From IMG/VR virus record IMGVR_UViG_3300045995_000345, positions 1 to 64,000 of that record: a stretch of 64,000 nucleotides of DNA; one strand, given 5' to 3'. Under the pieces are notes generated by a model. That model was not told where the DNA came from and searched no databases. It worked only from the letters and a program-made list of their open reading frames with translations. Both the position numbers and the translations under genes were made by a program. How positions within the stretch are numbered: position 1 is the stretch's first letter; each line of letters begins with the position of its first letter. This document shows positions 41,680 to 49,726 of this stretch, in pieces. Source of the stretch: a virus.

Positions 41680-43920
41680 TTACTGCGTCGGTAACTGCGC
41701 CTGCTCCACGCCCACAGGCGGCCCTTGCGGGGCCATGGGTGCCTGCGGCTGCGGCGGCAACACCATCATGGCGTCCTGGCCTGGCGGCGGCTCAATGAGC
41801 ACGTCGGCCCCGGCGCCCGACTGACGGACGATGGAGTTAAGCACGTCGGCGAGCTGGCCCTTGGTGACCATGGCCATGGCTGCCGGCTGCATGAGGACAC
41901 CCAACATCTGGACCAGCGTTTGGGCAGCCTGAATGTTGCTCGATCGTTCCGACCCGTCCCGAGAGTTGAAGATGTACTCCGCCGAGAGCTTGGCCTTGCT
42001 GCCGGTAACCACGAAATGCGTCCGGTCAGTGCCTGGGGCCATCTCTTCTTCATCCGTGACCCGAAATCCTGCCAGTTCTGCGGTCTTCCGGCGATAACGG
42101 GCGATGACCGGAAGGGAAATCTCGTCTTCACCGCACGAAAGCAGGGCGTTGTAGAGATAACGCTTCAAGGCGGCGCGGCCCGCATCGATGGAGTCCGAGA
42201 TCATCTGGTAGAGGTTCTCGGTTGTGCCGGCGATCACCTGAATCTCCGTCGCCGAAGTCTCGCGCGGACTCAGTTGGGCCTGTTCCTGGGGGGACATAGC
42301 CATTACGCGTTCGGTGATAGCAAGCACCTGGGAGATGCAGTTCAGCAACACGTTGATCTGCGTGTTGGGCGTCTGGCGGATGACCTTGAACACGTTGTCC
42401 AAGTCAACGCCAAGCTCCTTCATCTTGATGATACTCACCTCCAGCATGGAGATGGTCGTCCAGAAGTTCTCGCTCCTGAATGCGGCCCTGAATTCTTTCA
42501 GCACCTTCTGGGCGTTCTCATCTGCGGTTGGGAACGCATCGATGTTGAGCACGGCAATCCCGAACAGGTCGCGCCGAGCGCATTCGAGAAGCTGCGTGAA
42601 CAGGTTCGTGAGCTGGTCCTGCCACGGCAGAAGCTCGTGCGCCATGCTCAGGTTGTTCTGCCTCTGAGCTGACGTGTTGTGCGTGAAAACGAATCCTGGG
42701 CAGTCGGGCATGAACTCAGCCGCCACAACGGTCCGGCTGTTGGCGATAACCAGGTGGAGCCACACCGGGAACGGGTACCGTCCCATCCGCCATTGGTTGG
42801 GTTTGATCTTCCAGTAGAGGTGCGTCAGATAAACCGCCGCGTCCCGCTGGGATGAGGAGTACCTACCAATGTTGGCCTTGCGATCGTTTTCGCTGGCCAG
42901 AGTTGGGTCGCTCTGGGGAGCCGTCACCGTCGTGTAATACTGGGAGAAGTAGCTGCTGTAGCTGCCCATCCAGTTCATGGACACTTCGCCGAAGCTGAGT
43001 TCGGAACGGTTGAACATGTCCGCGTTGTCGGCTACCTGACCGTAACGGACAACGTCCCAGAACCCGAACCACTCGCAGCCCGTGTCGCTGTTGATGCTGT
43101 GAATGGGGTGGGCGCTGTCGTAAATAACCCGGCTGGGATGCGGAGCCACCAAGGGCACTCCCTGGCGTTTGATCCGGCTCTGAATGATCGGTTCTCCGTC
43201 CTCTCCCAACTGGAATTCCGGCGCCGTTCCATCGTCGGCCGAAACCCATTCGGACTCGCGATCCCAGACGCACGCCGGGAACACCACGCAGTAGGGGTAC
43301 AGGAGCATGTCCCGAATCCACTGGATCTGAGCCTCCCGGTAGCCGTACTGGTCCGCCATAATGTCCTGGCGCTGGGATGTGAGGTCCGCCCGAAGCTTGT
43401 CCGCCTCGCCGGTGCCGCGCGTCTCGTAACGGAAGAACGGGTAGAGGTTCGTGAACCTGGCAGACTGGGCAGCCACGCGCCGGGTAATCACTGAGCGGAC
43501 GATGTTGACGTTTACCTCCGAGAACTTGGGCAGCTCGATGTACTGCTGCTTCTTGTCGGGACTGTTCTTGACGTACTCATCCTTGCATCCCAGCGAATTC
43601 AGGGCAGTGATGCACGCTTCGATACCGATGCGCCGCTGGGCGTAGAGGACAAGGGGAATGGTGCGACGCGTGATGGTGGACGAATCCCACGCGAGATCCA
43701 CGGCGGCGAACAGGTGCGAATTCTTCAGCGTTTGCAGAATGGCGTCATCGATTCGACTGCCAATGAGATCCTCAATGCGGCGGCGCATCTCGCAGTCTAA
43801 CCGTGCTTCCTCGCGCTCCTTGTCGCTCGCATCAAGCGCGGCCGGCTTCGCTGTGAACAGCTCTTGGAGTCGCTTCTGGCTGGTTCCCAGCTTTTCGAGC
43901 AGCGCATAATTTAGCGGCAT
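41680..43920 (-). CDS. portal protein (podovirus-type, probable)
   Basis: 746 residues, the size of large short-tailed phage portals. The mainly helical body, the SVITRRVAAQSARFTNLYPF region, and the Pro/Gln/Met-rich C-terminal tail fit. It leads the scaffold and capsid genes. Its start overlaps the preceding small gene by 89 bases, so a later start cannot be excluded. Confidence 0.7.
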   Translation of the reverse strand: MPLNYALLEKLGTSQKRLQELFTAKPAALDASDKEREEARLDCEMRRRIEDLIGSRIDDAILQTLKNSHLFAAVDLAWDSSTITRRTIPLVLYAQRRIGIEACITALNSLGCKDEYVKNSPDKKQQYIELPKFSEVNVNIVRSVITRRVAAQSARFTNLYPFFRYETRGTGEADKLRADLTSQRQDIMADQYGYREAQIQWIRDMLLYPYCVVFPACVWDRESEWVSADDGTAPEFQLGEDGEPIIQSRIKRQGVPLVAPHPSRVIYDSAHPIHSINSDTGCEWFGFWDVVRYGQVADNADMFNRSELSFGEVSMNWMGSYSSYFSQYYTTVTAPQSDPTLASENDRKANIGRYSSSQRDAAVYLTHLYWKIKPNQWRMGRYPFPVWLHLVIANSRTVVAAEFMPDCPGFVFTHNTSAQRQNNLSMAHELLPWQDQLTNLFTQLLECARRDLFGIAVLNIDAFPTADENAQKVLKEFRAAFRSENFWTTISMLEVSIIKMKELGVDLDNVFKVIRQTPNTQINVLLNCISQVLAITERVMAMSPQEQAQLSPRETSATEIQVIAGTTENLYQMISDSIDAGRAALKRYLYNALLSCGEDEISLPVIARYRRKTAELAGFRVTDEEEMAPGTDRTHFVVTGSKAKLSAEYIFNSRDGSERSSNIQAAQTLVQMLGVLMQPAAMAMVTKGQLADVLNSIVRQSGAGADVLIEPPPGQDAMMVLPPQPQAPMAPQGPPVGVEQAQLPTQ

Positions 43921-44185
43921 AGTCGGCCTTGTCTTTTCGGAATTGAGTCTCCCTCATCAAGAACAGGAGGGCAGCGTGTGGGGGGATGTGATTATCCTTG
44001 ATCCACCGATCGATGGTGATGGACGGAACGCAGCACATGGCCCCGAGAACGTAACGGTTTTCCTGAACGAACTCGCAGCACTTCTCAAAGCGTTCCTTGG
44101 TCCACCCGGAGGTGACGCCGAGATCCCGGTAAACTCTGAAGAACTGGTAAACACGAGGGTTGCGGACTTTCAGTGTGCGGTCTAG
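43832..44185 (-). CDS. frame lacking a standard start, possibly frameshift product
   Basis: The frame reads LDRTLKVRNPRVYQFFRVYR and on through SITIDRWIKDNHIPPHAALL, with codon use like its neighbours. The first standard start is ATG at 44038, yet coding-like sequence continues upstream without any ATG, GTG or TTG until it overlaps the stop of the 96-residue gene at 44182. A -1 shift at AAG AAG just before that stop, or a non-standard start, would explain it. A 68-residue protein from 44038 is the conservative reading. Confidence 0.5.
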   Translation of the reverse strand, partial: LDRTLKVRNPRVYQFFRVYRDLGVTSGWTKERFEKCCEFVQENRYVLGAMCCVPSITIDRWIKDNHIPPHAALLFLMRETQFRKDKADYAAKLCAARKAGNQPEATPRAVHSEAGRA

Positions 44186-44472
44186 CTCTTCTTCATCATT
44201 GCGGCCATGACTGCGGGCATTGCGCCTCCTTCGGAAGCCCCACTTTCTTCCGCCGTCATCGATTCCCCCATGGCTCCAGCCTCCTCTTCGGTCTCCGGCG
44301 GTTCCTCCATGATGCTGGCGCTTTCGACGGAGAAGACGGCTTGATCCCCGGCGACTTCGTCCAGGGAGGCTTCCACCTCGAATGTGGCCTTGTCGTTGGG
44401 GGCCAGTTTGGAGAGCTTTTCCTTCAGGTCCGGGTTGCCTGAGATCCCGAGAACGAGTTTGTTGGTGTTCAT
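44182..44472 (-). CDS. small acidic Met/Ala/Glu-rich protein
   Basis: 96 residues from ATG at 44472; 44493 is an alternative. The N-terminal part (NTNKLVLGISGNPDLKEKLS) is globular and the C-terminal half is acidic, ending AAMMKKS. It is the first gene of the late operon and may be linked to the next frame by a frameshift. Confidence 0.55.
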   Translation of the reverse strand: MNTNKLVLGISGNPDLKEKLSKLAPNDKATFEVEASLDEVAGDQAVFSVESASIMEEPPETEEEAGAMGESMTAEESGASEGGAMPAVMAAMMKKS

Positions 44473-44568
44473 CGCTGTTTGATGTGCTACCATTTTCTTA
44501 GTTTCAATCCGCGCCCGTCTCTCAACCGGGCGATGGGGCCACGATGCCATCCAACCAACGCCTAGTCA
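44473..44568. promoter_or_regulatory. divergent region between late operon and TerL
   Basis: 96 bases separate the divergent starts. A CGCCCG/CGGGCG inverted repeat (44512-44517 and 44527-44532) lies in the middle. No convincing -35/-10 pair is seen on either strand, but promoters for both directions should lie here or nearby. Confidence 0.4.
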
Positions 44569-46143
44569 ATGCCCACCGACAAACTCACGGAAATCGAGAT
44601 CGACACGTTCGCCTCGTTGGATGAAGTGGAGCAGGGCGATTGGAGGCGATCTCCGATCGATTACGAACCCGATCACAAGCCCCGACCCACCAAGACCGAG
44701 CCCTGGGAGCCGGACCTTAATCCAACCCAGAAACTCGCTTTCGATGATCCCACCAAGTTCATCTTGATGGCTGGTGAGAAGTTCAGCGGAAAGTCGATCG
44801 GGGCGGAGCACAAACTGGTCCGGCATTGTTACGAGAACTGGGACGCGCTTGGGTTGGTGTTCACGCCCTCAATCCGCACAGGAAAGTTTGGCGTGATGGC
44901 TGACCTTGAAACTCTGATCCTGCCATCCTGGGAGGAGGGCATAGGATTGGAGTGGAAACCCAGCCGGCTGGATCCAAGCACCAAGGATAGGGTGATGAAA
45001 GTGGGCAACCGGTTCGGAGGTTGGTCCACGATCCTGCAAATCTCGATCCCCTACGAAGAGGCCATCGCCTCGCGCATCAAGGGCGTTGCGCCTTCCTTCA
45101 TTTTGGGAGACGAGCTTACGGACTGCGATGGGCGCAAGTATTTCTCAACGATGGTGAGCCAGCTTGGCAGGCGGCGCAACATCACGGGACCTCAGCAATT
45201 CGTTGGGACGTGCAACCCCAAAGGCCCAAGCAACTGGGTTTACAAGGTCTGGTTTGAGGAACCGGTTGATCACGTCACAGGTGTTTCAAATCCTAATTTC
45301 AAGGTTTACCACGTTCCGTTCACTGAGAACTCCCACCGCCCGGAAGCCACCGAGTACATCGCGACCTTGCTGGAGGCGGTGAGGTACGACCCAATCGAGA
45401 AGGCGCGCCTGGTTGACGGCAAGTGGATCGAGATGCCCACTGGAGATTCTCTGTTCCGGGAACACTTCAAATCCACGGAGCATGTCGTTGGCAACTCAGC
45501 CTTGGGAACCGGCATTGTTCCCAACCCAGCCTTCCCGTGTTACGTCGGCTACGACTTGGGGCAGGTTTACAGCGCGGCGGTGTTCCTTCAGCTTGTCCCC
45601 ACAAATCAGGGTGACGTGTGGACCGTGTTCGACGAGATCGTTCACCTGCGGGAGAAGATCCTCTACAAGAACATGGCCAAAGAAGTGGTTGACCAGATGC
45701 TTCTCTGGAACAAGGCGCTTGGGCGAAACCTCGCCTGGGAACACATCGCGGACGATTCAGCCATCAACCAGTGGCGCCCGGGGTCTGGCTCTTACGATGC
45801 CTGGGAATTCGAGCGGGAGTTCAACAAGGCCGCTCTGGTGCATGGGTTGCAAGAGATGCGTATGATTGGCTGCCCGAAGGGACCGGGGAGCGTTGGGGCT
45901 AGGACACGCATTGGCAAGGCTCTACTGATGGCGGATCGCATCCTGATTTCGGACATCTGCGACCGGGTGAAGGACATGTTCCTGATGATCGAATCCGAGA
46001 AGGATGACCCAACCAAACCGAAGAAGACTGTCGCCGGCCACATCCATGTCTGGGACGCCCTGTCCTATCCACTGCTCAAGTATGAACTGAAAGGCGGAGC
46101 CTCAGTTGGCCCCGCCGTGCTTTCGTTCTCCCAAGGGAGATAG
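44569..46143 (+). CDS. terL: terminase large subunit
   Basis: 524 residues. Walker-A-like GEKFSGKS (69-76), Walker B ILGDE (Asp181-Glu182) and coupling motif FVGTCNP form the ATPase. The nuclease has YDLG (Asp329), ADDSA and the late HIHVWDALSYP acidic site. It lies on the opposite strand from the portal and capsid genes. The stop TAG is part of palindrome site 18. Confidence 0.9.
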   Translation: MPTDKLTEIEIDTFASLDEVEQGDWRRSPIDYEPDHKPRPTKTEPWEPDLNPTQKLAFDDPTKFILMAGEKFSGKSIGAEHKLVRHCYENWDALGLVFTPSIRTGKFGVMADLETLILPSWEEGIGLEWKPSRLDPSTKDRVMKVGNRFGGWSTILQISIPYEEAIASRIKGVAPSFILGDELTDCDGRKYFSTMVSQLGRRRNITGPQQFVGTCNPKGPSNWVYKVWFEEPVDHVTGVSNPNFKVYHVPFTENSHRPEATEYIATLLEAVRYDPIEKARLVDGKWIEMPTGDSLFREHFKSTEHVVGNSALGTGIVPNPAFPCYVGYDLGQVYSAAVFLQLVPTNQGDVWTVFDEIVHLREKILYKNMAKEVVDQMLLWNKALGRNLAWEHIADDSAINQWRPGSGSYDAWEFEREFNKAALVHGLQEMRMIGCPKGPGSVGARTRIGKALLMADRILISDICDRVKDMFLMIESEKDDPTKPKKTVAGHIHVWDALSYPLLKYELKGGASVGPAVLSFSQGR

Positions 46144-46158
46144 AAACTCAGTTTCTAA
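46140..46158. repeat. dispersed 19-bp palindrome, site 18
   Basis: ATAGAAACTCAGTTTCTAA supplies the TerL stop codon and lies at the convergent junction with the lysis-region operon. Confidence 0.9.
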
Positions 46159-46164
46159 GACGGA

Positions 46165-46269
46165 TCACTTGGCGTATTCCACTTGGGGAAGTTCAATTTG
46201 GACTTTCGGCTGAGGCGCCGCGCACCCGGACAGGAGTGCTACGGCGACAATTGCGAGGAGGCGTCTCAT
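46165..46269 (-). CDS. 34-residue lipoprotein, o-spanin-like
   Basis: MRRLLAIVAVALLSGCAAPQ begins a peptide with a clear lipobox (LLSGC, Cys16) and a short Pro-containing mature part. Rz1-like outer-membrane spanins look like this, and it ends a lysis-type cassette. The start overlaps the upstream stop by ATGA. Its mature part is very short for a spanin. Confidence 0.55.
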   Translation of the reverse strand: MRRLLAIVAVALLSGCAAPQPKVQIELPQVEYAK

Positions 46270-46709
46270 ATTGTGAGGATAAACAGACTGCGGCGTTCCT
46301 GTTCGCTCATCGTGAATTCCATCTGTGTCTGCGGCTCCCACTCGACGATTACGGCTACGCCGTTACGCTCGACAATCACCGGATTGATCTCGTGCCGCTC
46401 CCCATCGTCCCGGTCGTAGATGCACCACCCGAACGGAAGCCCGGTCGCCCCGGCGGTTGGTGTCCGGCCGTGCATCGCCGCCGCCTGAGACCACGAGTGC
46501 CGCGCGAACTTGTCGCAGTCCCGCTTGTTCTCCTGGAAGAAGTCGATCCCCATCGCCGCCATGTTCCGACCGAATGCCGGAGCGAACACGTTGACGAGCC
46601 ACGCCTCAGTCGGGACCTGATAGGCGGAGTCCAACAGGACGAAGCCGCGCTCCGGCTCCTGGTAGCGCCGGACCAGCATCTCTCCGAGCTGTTGGGTGGT
46701 GAGGATCAT
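46266..46709 (-). CDS. hypothetical protein with conserved Cys/His-like residues
   Basis: 147 residues from ATG at 46709, which overlaps the upstream stop. A CDKFARHSW segment followed by a HEINPVIV strand and VEWEPQT resembles phage proteins with a possible cysteine-hydrolase layout, but the catalytic set is not secure. It is placed in the lysis region. Confidence 0.5.
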   Translation of the reverse strand: MILTTQQLGEMLVRRYQEPERGFVLLDSAYQVPTEAWLVNVFAPAFGRNMAAMGIDFFQENKRDCDKFARHSWSQAAAMHGRTPTAGATGLPFGWCIYDRDDGERHEINPVIVERNGVAVIVEWEPQTQMEFTMSEQERRSLFILTI

Positions 46710-46897
46710 TGCGGCTTCGGAGGCAGCGGGCCGTGAACCTTCCACGCGGGAGATGCGAACATGGCGTTCTTCGCAGCATCAAACGCTGCCACCTGTTCCG
46801 GCGTCCATTCGTTGGTTCGCACGGCTTCGTTGCGAATATCCGTAGCTACCTTGATCAACGAGGGCAGCATTCCCATAATCATCATGGCGAGTTCCAT
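46706..46897 (-). CDS. small hypothetical protein
   Basis: 63 residues with a hydrophobic N-terminal helix (ELAMMIMGMLPSLIKVATDI) and a charged C-terminal part. Coupled by ATGA to the next gene. Possibly membrane associated. Confidence 0.5.
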   Translation of the reverse strand: MELAMMIMGMLPSLIKVATDIRNEAVRTNEWTPEQVAAFDAAKNAMFASPAWKVHGPLPPKPQ

Positions 46898-46900
46898 AGG

Positions 46901-47335
46901 TCACTTCACTTTCTTTTGTTGGGCTTGGGCTTCGGCGAGATGTTTCGTGGTTTCGTCGATGCCGGTTTGGAGGACTGCTAACGCGGTCAACAGGCTGGCT
47001 TTGTTGTCAATCGTTCGGTTGGCCCGATAAGCGTCAACAAGTGCCTGAGCCGTGTTGATCCATCCGGGTGCGTCTTGGCGAACATTGTCAGCGGCCGTGC
47101 GAACAGCCTGTCCGAGTTCTCCATTCTTGTTGTGGGCGTCCTCGTAATTAACGAAGGTGTCCGTCACGGACTTGCCAATGGCGAGCGTCTGTTCGGCGCG
47201 AATCAGCACAGGGTCGCCGTGCAGGTTGGCGCAGCCAGACGAACACCCCGCGACAATGCCGACGGGCGCGATGTAGGTGAGTGGGATGATGACGGCCAGA
47301 ATAACGGCCCCAAAGAGTGATCTGATTTTGTTCAT
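46901..47335 (-). CDS. membrane/lipoprotein-like helical protein
   Basis: 144 residues. The N-terminal hydrophobic helix (AVILAVIIPLTYIAPVGIVA) ends in a lipobox-like VAGC. The remainder is helical and charged. The place next to holin-like genes suggests an envelope role during lysis. Confidence 0.55.
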   Translation of the reverse strand: MNKIRSLFGAVILAVIIPLTYIAPVGIVAGCSSGCANLHGDPVLIRAEQTLAIGKSVTDTFVNYEDAHNKNGELGQAVRTAADNVRQDAPGWINTAQALVDAYRANRTIDNKASLLTALAVLQTGIDETTKHLAEAQAQQKKVK

Positions 47336-47712
47336 GGTTTTCGTGGTGAGAAGTCCTGACCGTCCAAGTTCGGGCGGTTCGGGTCTTTGGTTTTCGGTTT
47401 CGTGATGAACTCGGTGTTGCTGGTTTTCAGTCCAAGGATCTGCCGGAACTGCTGATTGAGTGCAACCGACATCCCGCCGATGGCCGAGCCAAGGACGATG
47501 TTGTAAACGAGCGGGCTCTTGACAGTCGGAACTTGCTTGGCGATGTCAGCGATGAACGGATAGACCAACGCCCCGACAGCCATCGCGATCATCGGCAGCG
47601 CCCAGTCTGGGGGCCACGGTGTTCGCTTGAGCGCGTACAGCAATAGGTTTATCGCCAAGGCCAATATCAGCGGAGGGCTCGCCTCAAGGAGTGTGTTGAT
47701 CGTTTCGTTCAT
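47332..47712 (-). CDS. holin-like membrane protein
   Basis: 126 residues with three hydrophobic segments (ILALAINLLLYAL, LPMIAMAVGALVYPFIADI and NIVLGSAIGGMSVAL) and a charged C-terminus. The layout fits class I phage holins. Coupled by ATGA to its neighbours. Confidence 0.65.
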   Translation of the reverse strand: MNETINTLLEASPPLILALAINLLLYALKRTPWPPDWALPMIAMAVGALVYPFIADIAKQVPTVKSPLVYNIVLGSAIGGMSVALNQQFRQILGLKTSNTEFITKPKTKDPNRPNLDGQDFSPRKP

Positions 47713-48086
47713 GCCGGTTTCTGAGCGGCCGTAACTGCTGCAAGTGCGGCCATTACAGCCGTTGAGTGCGCGGGCACGTCATTGAGCGTTTTCCCCGCCG
47801 GCAACCCAAGCACAAGCGCCAAGTCGTTCAACGTGTTGGCGGCCCAATCGGTGTCATAATTCGCTGGCAGAACGAGCCCGTCACACAGCCCTACGGCCCG
47901 GCCCTTAATCGGGTTCGTGAGCGGGAGCGCGCTCATTACGTTGGTCGCATGTCGAACCAGGGATCCGATCGTGTTGTCCTCGTCCAGTTTCAGGATGCTC
48001 GCCGATTTGACGAGGATGCTAGTCGCCCAGTTCTCCAGACTCTCGCCTTGGAGGTTCATTCCGGTGGGGATAGCGATTCGTGTCAT
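47709..48086 (-). CDS. hypothetical protein
   Basis: 125 residues, mostly helical, no membrane span. Coupled to the holin-like gene by overlap. No family recognised. Confidence 0.55.
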   Translation of the reverse strand: MTRIAIPTGMNLQGESLENWATSILVKSASILKLDEDNTIGSLVRHATNVMSALPLTNPIKGRAVGLCDGLVLPANYDTDWAANTLNDLALVLGLPAGKTLNDVPAHSTAVMAALAAVTAAQKPA

Positions 48087-48451
48087 GATGTTCTGCTTTC
48101 TTCCTTGGCCACCAAGGCGGTTACTTTTTCTTTTAGGTCGTTTTCTGCAAGTTTCTGGACAAGGGTAGCGTTTGCCTTGCTGATTTCGAGAACCTGCGCG
48201 GTGAGATCCGAGATTTTGTTATCCAGAGCAGTCTTGGAACTATTCACTGCAACGTGGATCTTCGTTAGTTCGTCGGTCTGTCGCTTCGACTCTGCGTTGA
48301 TCTTCGCCATGAAAATGCCGATGATGCTAGGGACGGCCAGACCAAGAATACCAACCAGCGCCATCAAGATTGGATTCCAGTCGGTTGCCACAGCGGCAGC
48401 GCCGAGAGTTGCGAGTTGGCCGGAAGCCAAGAGTGCTGGGTGATGGATCAT
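48083..48451 (-). CDS. membrane-anchored coiled-coil protein, i-spanin-like
   Basis: 122 residues. One strong membrane helix (ILMALVGILGLAVPSIIGIF) is followed by a long charged coiled coil to the C-terminus. This is the plan of inner-membrane spanins, and the lipoprotein at 46165-46269 could be its partner. The pairing is inferred. Confidence 0.5.
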   Translation of the reverse strand: MIHHPALLASGQLATLGAAAVATDWNPILMALVGILGLAVPSIIGIFMAKINAESKRQTDELTKIHVAVNSSKTALDNKISDLTAQVLEISKANATLVQKLAENDLKEKVTALVAKEESRTS

Positions 48452-48455
48452 AATA

Positions 48456-48683
48456 TCACCAGTGAATGAAACGAGGGTGATCCGTCACTGTGCCGTTCAG
48501 GATGTCGATGATCACCACCACAGTCAGGATAACGAGGATGACAGTCGCAACCTTCTTCCACGGCTCCGGTGGGTTGATCACCCCGAGCGCCCACCATAGG
48601 ACCCAGAAGATGATGCCCCACTTGCACACTTCCCAAAGAAGGGCAGCAAGGCCCCCGCCGCTGATGAGAGCGAGGAGGGTCAC
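48456..48683 (-). CDS. small membrane protein, holin/antiholin candidate
   Basis: 75 residues with two hydrophobic segments (WGIIFWVLWWALGVI and VATVILVILTVVVIIDIL) separated by a short polar turn. Two-span proteins in lysis cassettes are often holins or antiholins. Confidence 0.55.
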   Translation of the reverse strand: MTLLALISGGGLAALLWEVCKWGIIFWVLWWALGVINPPEPWKKVATVILVILTVVVIIDILNGTVTDHPRFIHW

Positions 48684-49042
48684 TTGCCACCCCCGAGCGC
48701 AGCCTCCACCGCGTTAGTCACTCCCAGTTTGTTCGCCTCGGCGATCAACTTGTTGACGAACGCCAGTTCCTTCGCTTGTCGGGCGTTGATCTCCACGATC
48801 TCCGCCTGCTTTTGCGCCACCTGAGCGTCCCATTGTTTCTGGATCTCGTCCCGCTGCTTCAGAAGAAAGTCGTAGCTGAACTGTTTTGCCGGCAGCACCT
48901 TCGCCGCGACGATCTCCTGCGGTACCGTCTCAACTACTGAGATTGTGCCGCTGTTGACCTTCGTGTAGGTGTTGGTCTGTGCGACCAAAGCGAGACAGGC
49001 AACGGCCGATACGCAAAGGGTGAGTGTGAGTTTCTTGTTCAT
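48680..49042 (-). CDS. exported coiled-coil protein
   Basis: 120 residues with an N-terminal signal peptide (LTLTLCVSAVACLALVAQ) and a charged helical C-terminal part (LKQRDEIQKQWDAQVAQKQA). Probably acts in the envelope in the lysis module. ATG overlaps the upstream-coded region by ATGA. Confidence 0.55.
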   Translation of the reverse strand: MNKKLTLTLCVSAVACLALVAQTNTYTKVNSGTISVVETVPQEIVAAKVLPAKQFSYDFLLKQRDEIQKQWDAQVAQKQAEIVEINARQAKELAFVNKLIAEANKLGVTNAVEAALGGGK

Positions 49043-49105
49043 AGGAGTTGGATTTTCTTCGAGATTTGCTTGTGTTGTATGTTACGCTGTGAAATAATTA
49101 TCGAC

Positions 49106-49726
49106 ATGTCCTGGAAATACAAAGACCGGCCCAGACTTTACCGCATATTTGGCAATATGTGTTCTCGTTGTCGCAATCCCAAATTGCCAAGTTTTCCCAA
49201 TTATGGAGGACGTGGTATTTCTGTATGCCCCGAGTGGAAGCGTTACAAACCATTTGAACAATGGGCTTTGAACAACGGATATGAAGCTGGACTGACCATT
49301 GAACGCATTGACAACAATGGAAATTACTCTCCCGAGAATTGCACATGGATTACACATTCGCAACAGACTAGAAACAAAAGAACCAATAGTCACATTACCA
49401 TTTTTAATGAGACTAAAACTGTGGTTGAATGGTCGGAAGACTCCCGTTGTAAAGTTTCCAATTCCTTGTTTCGGAACAGACTGCGTAAACAATGGAATCC
49501 CGAAGACGCCCTTACTGAGCCTAAGCAAGCTATTGCAAAACAAGAATCTCGATTGATTACCCATGCAGGCAGAACTCTGACACTCTTTAATTGGTGTAAA
49601 GTCCTTGGTTTGAAACCGGCCGCTATCTACGCGAGATGCTATCGGGGACTTACCCCAAGGGAGATTCTGGCTCCCGTTAAGAGAGTTGCCGCTTACGGAT
49701 CTAAGAAAGTTACTCACAAGACTTAA
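49106..49726 (+). CDS. HNH-type phage homing endonuclease-like protein
   Basis: 206 residues from ATG at 49106. The YGGRGISVCPEWKRY, LTIERIDNNGNYSPENCTW and TRNKRTN run is the hallmark of small HNH-like phage endonucleases, here with a C-terminal AP2/NUMOD-like tail. It is on the plus strand inside a minus-strand operon and is visibly more AT-rich than its surroundings, so recent insertion is likely. Confidence 0.75.
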   Translation: MSWKYKDRPRLYRIFGNMCSRCRNPKLPSFPNYGGRGISVCPEWKRYKPFEQWALNNGYEAGLTIERIDNNGNYSPENCTWITHSQQTRNKRTNSHITIFNETKTVVEWSEDSRCKVSNSLFRNRLRKQWNPEDALTEPKQAIAKQESRLITHAGRTLTLFNWCKVLGLKPAAIYARCYRGLTPREILAPVKRVAAYGSKKVTHKT

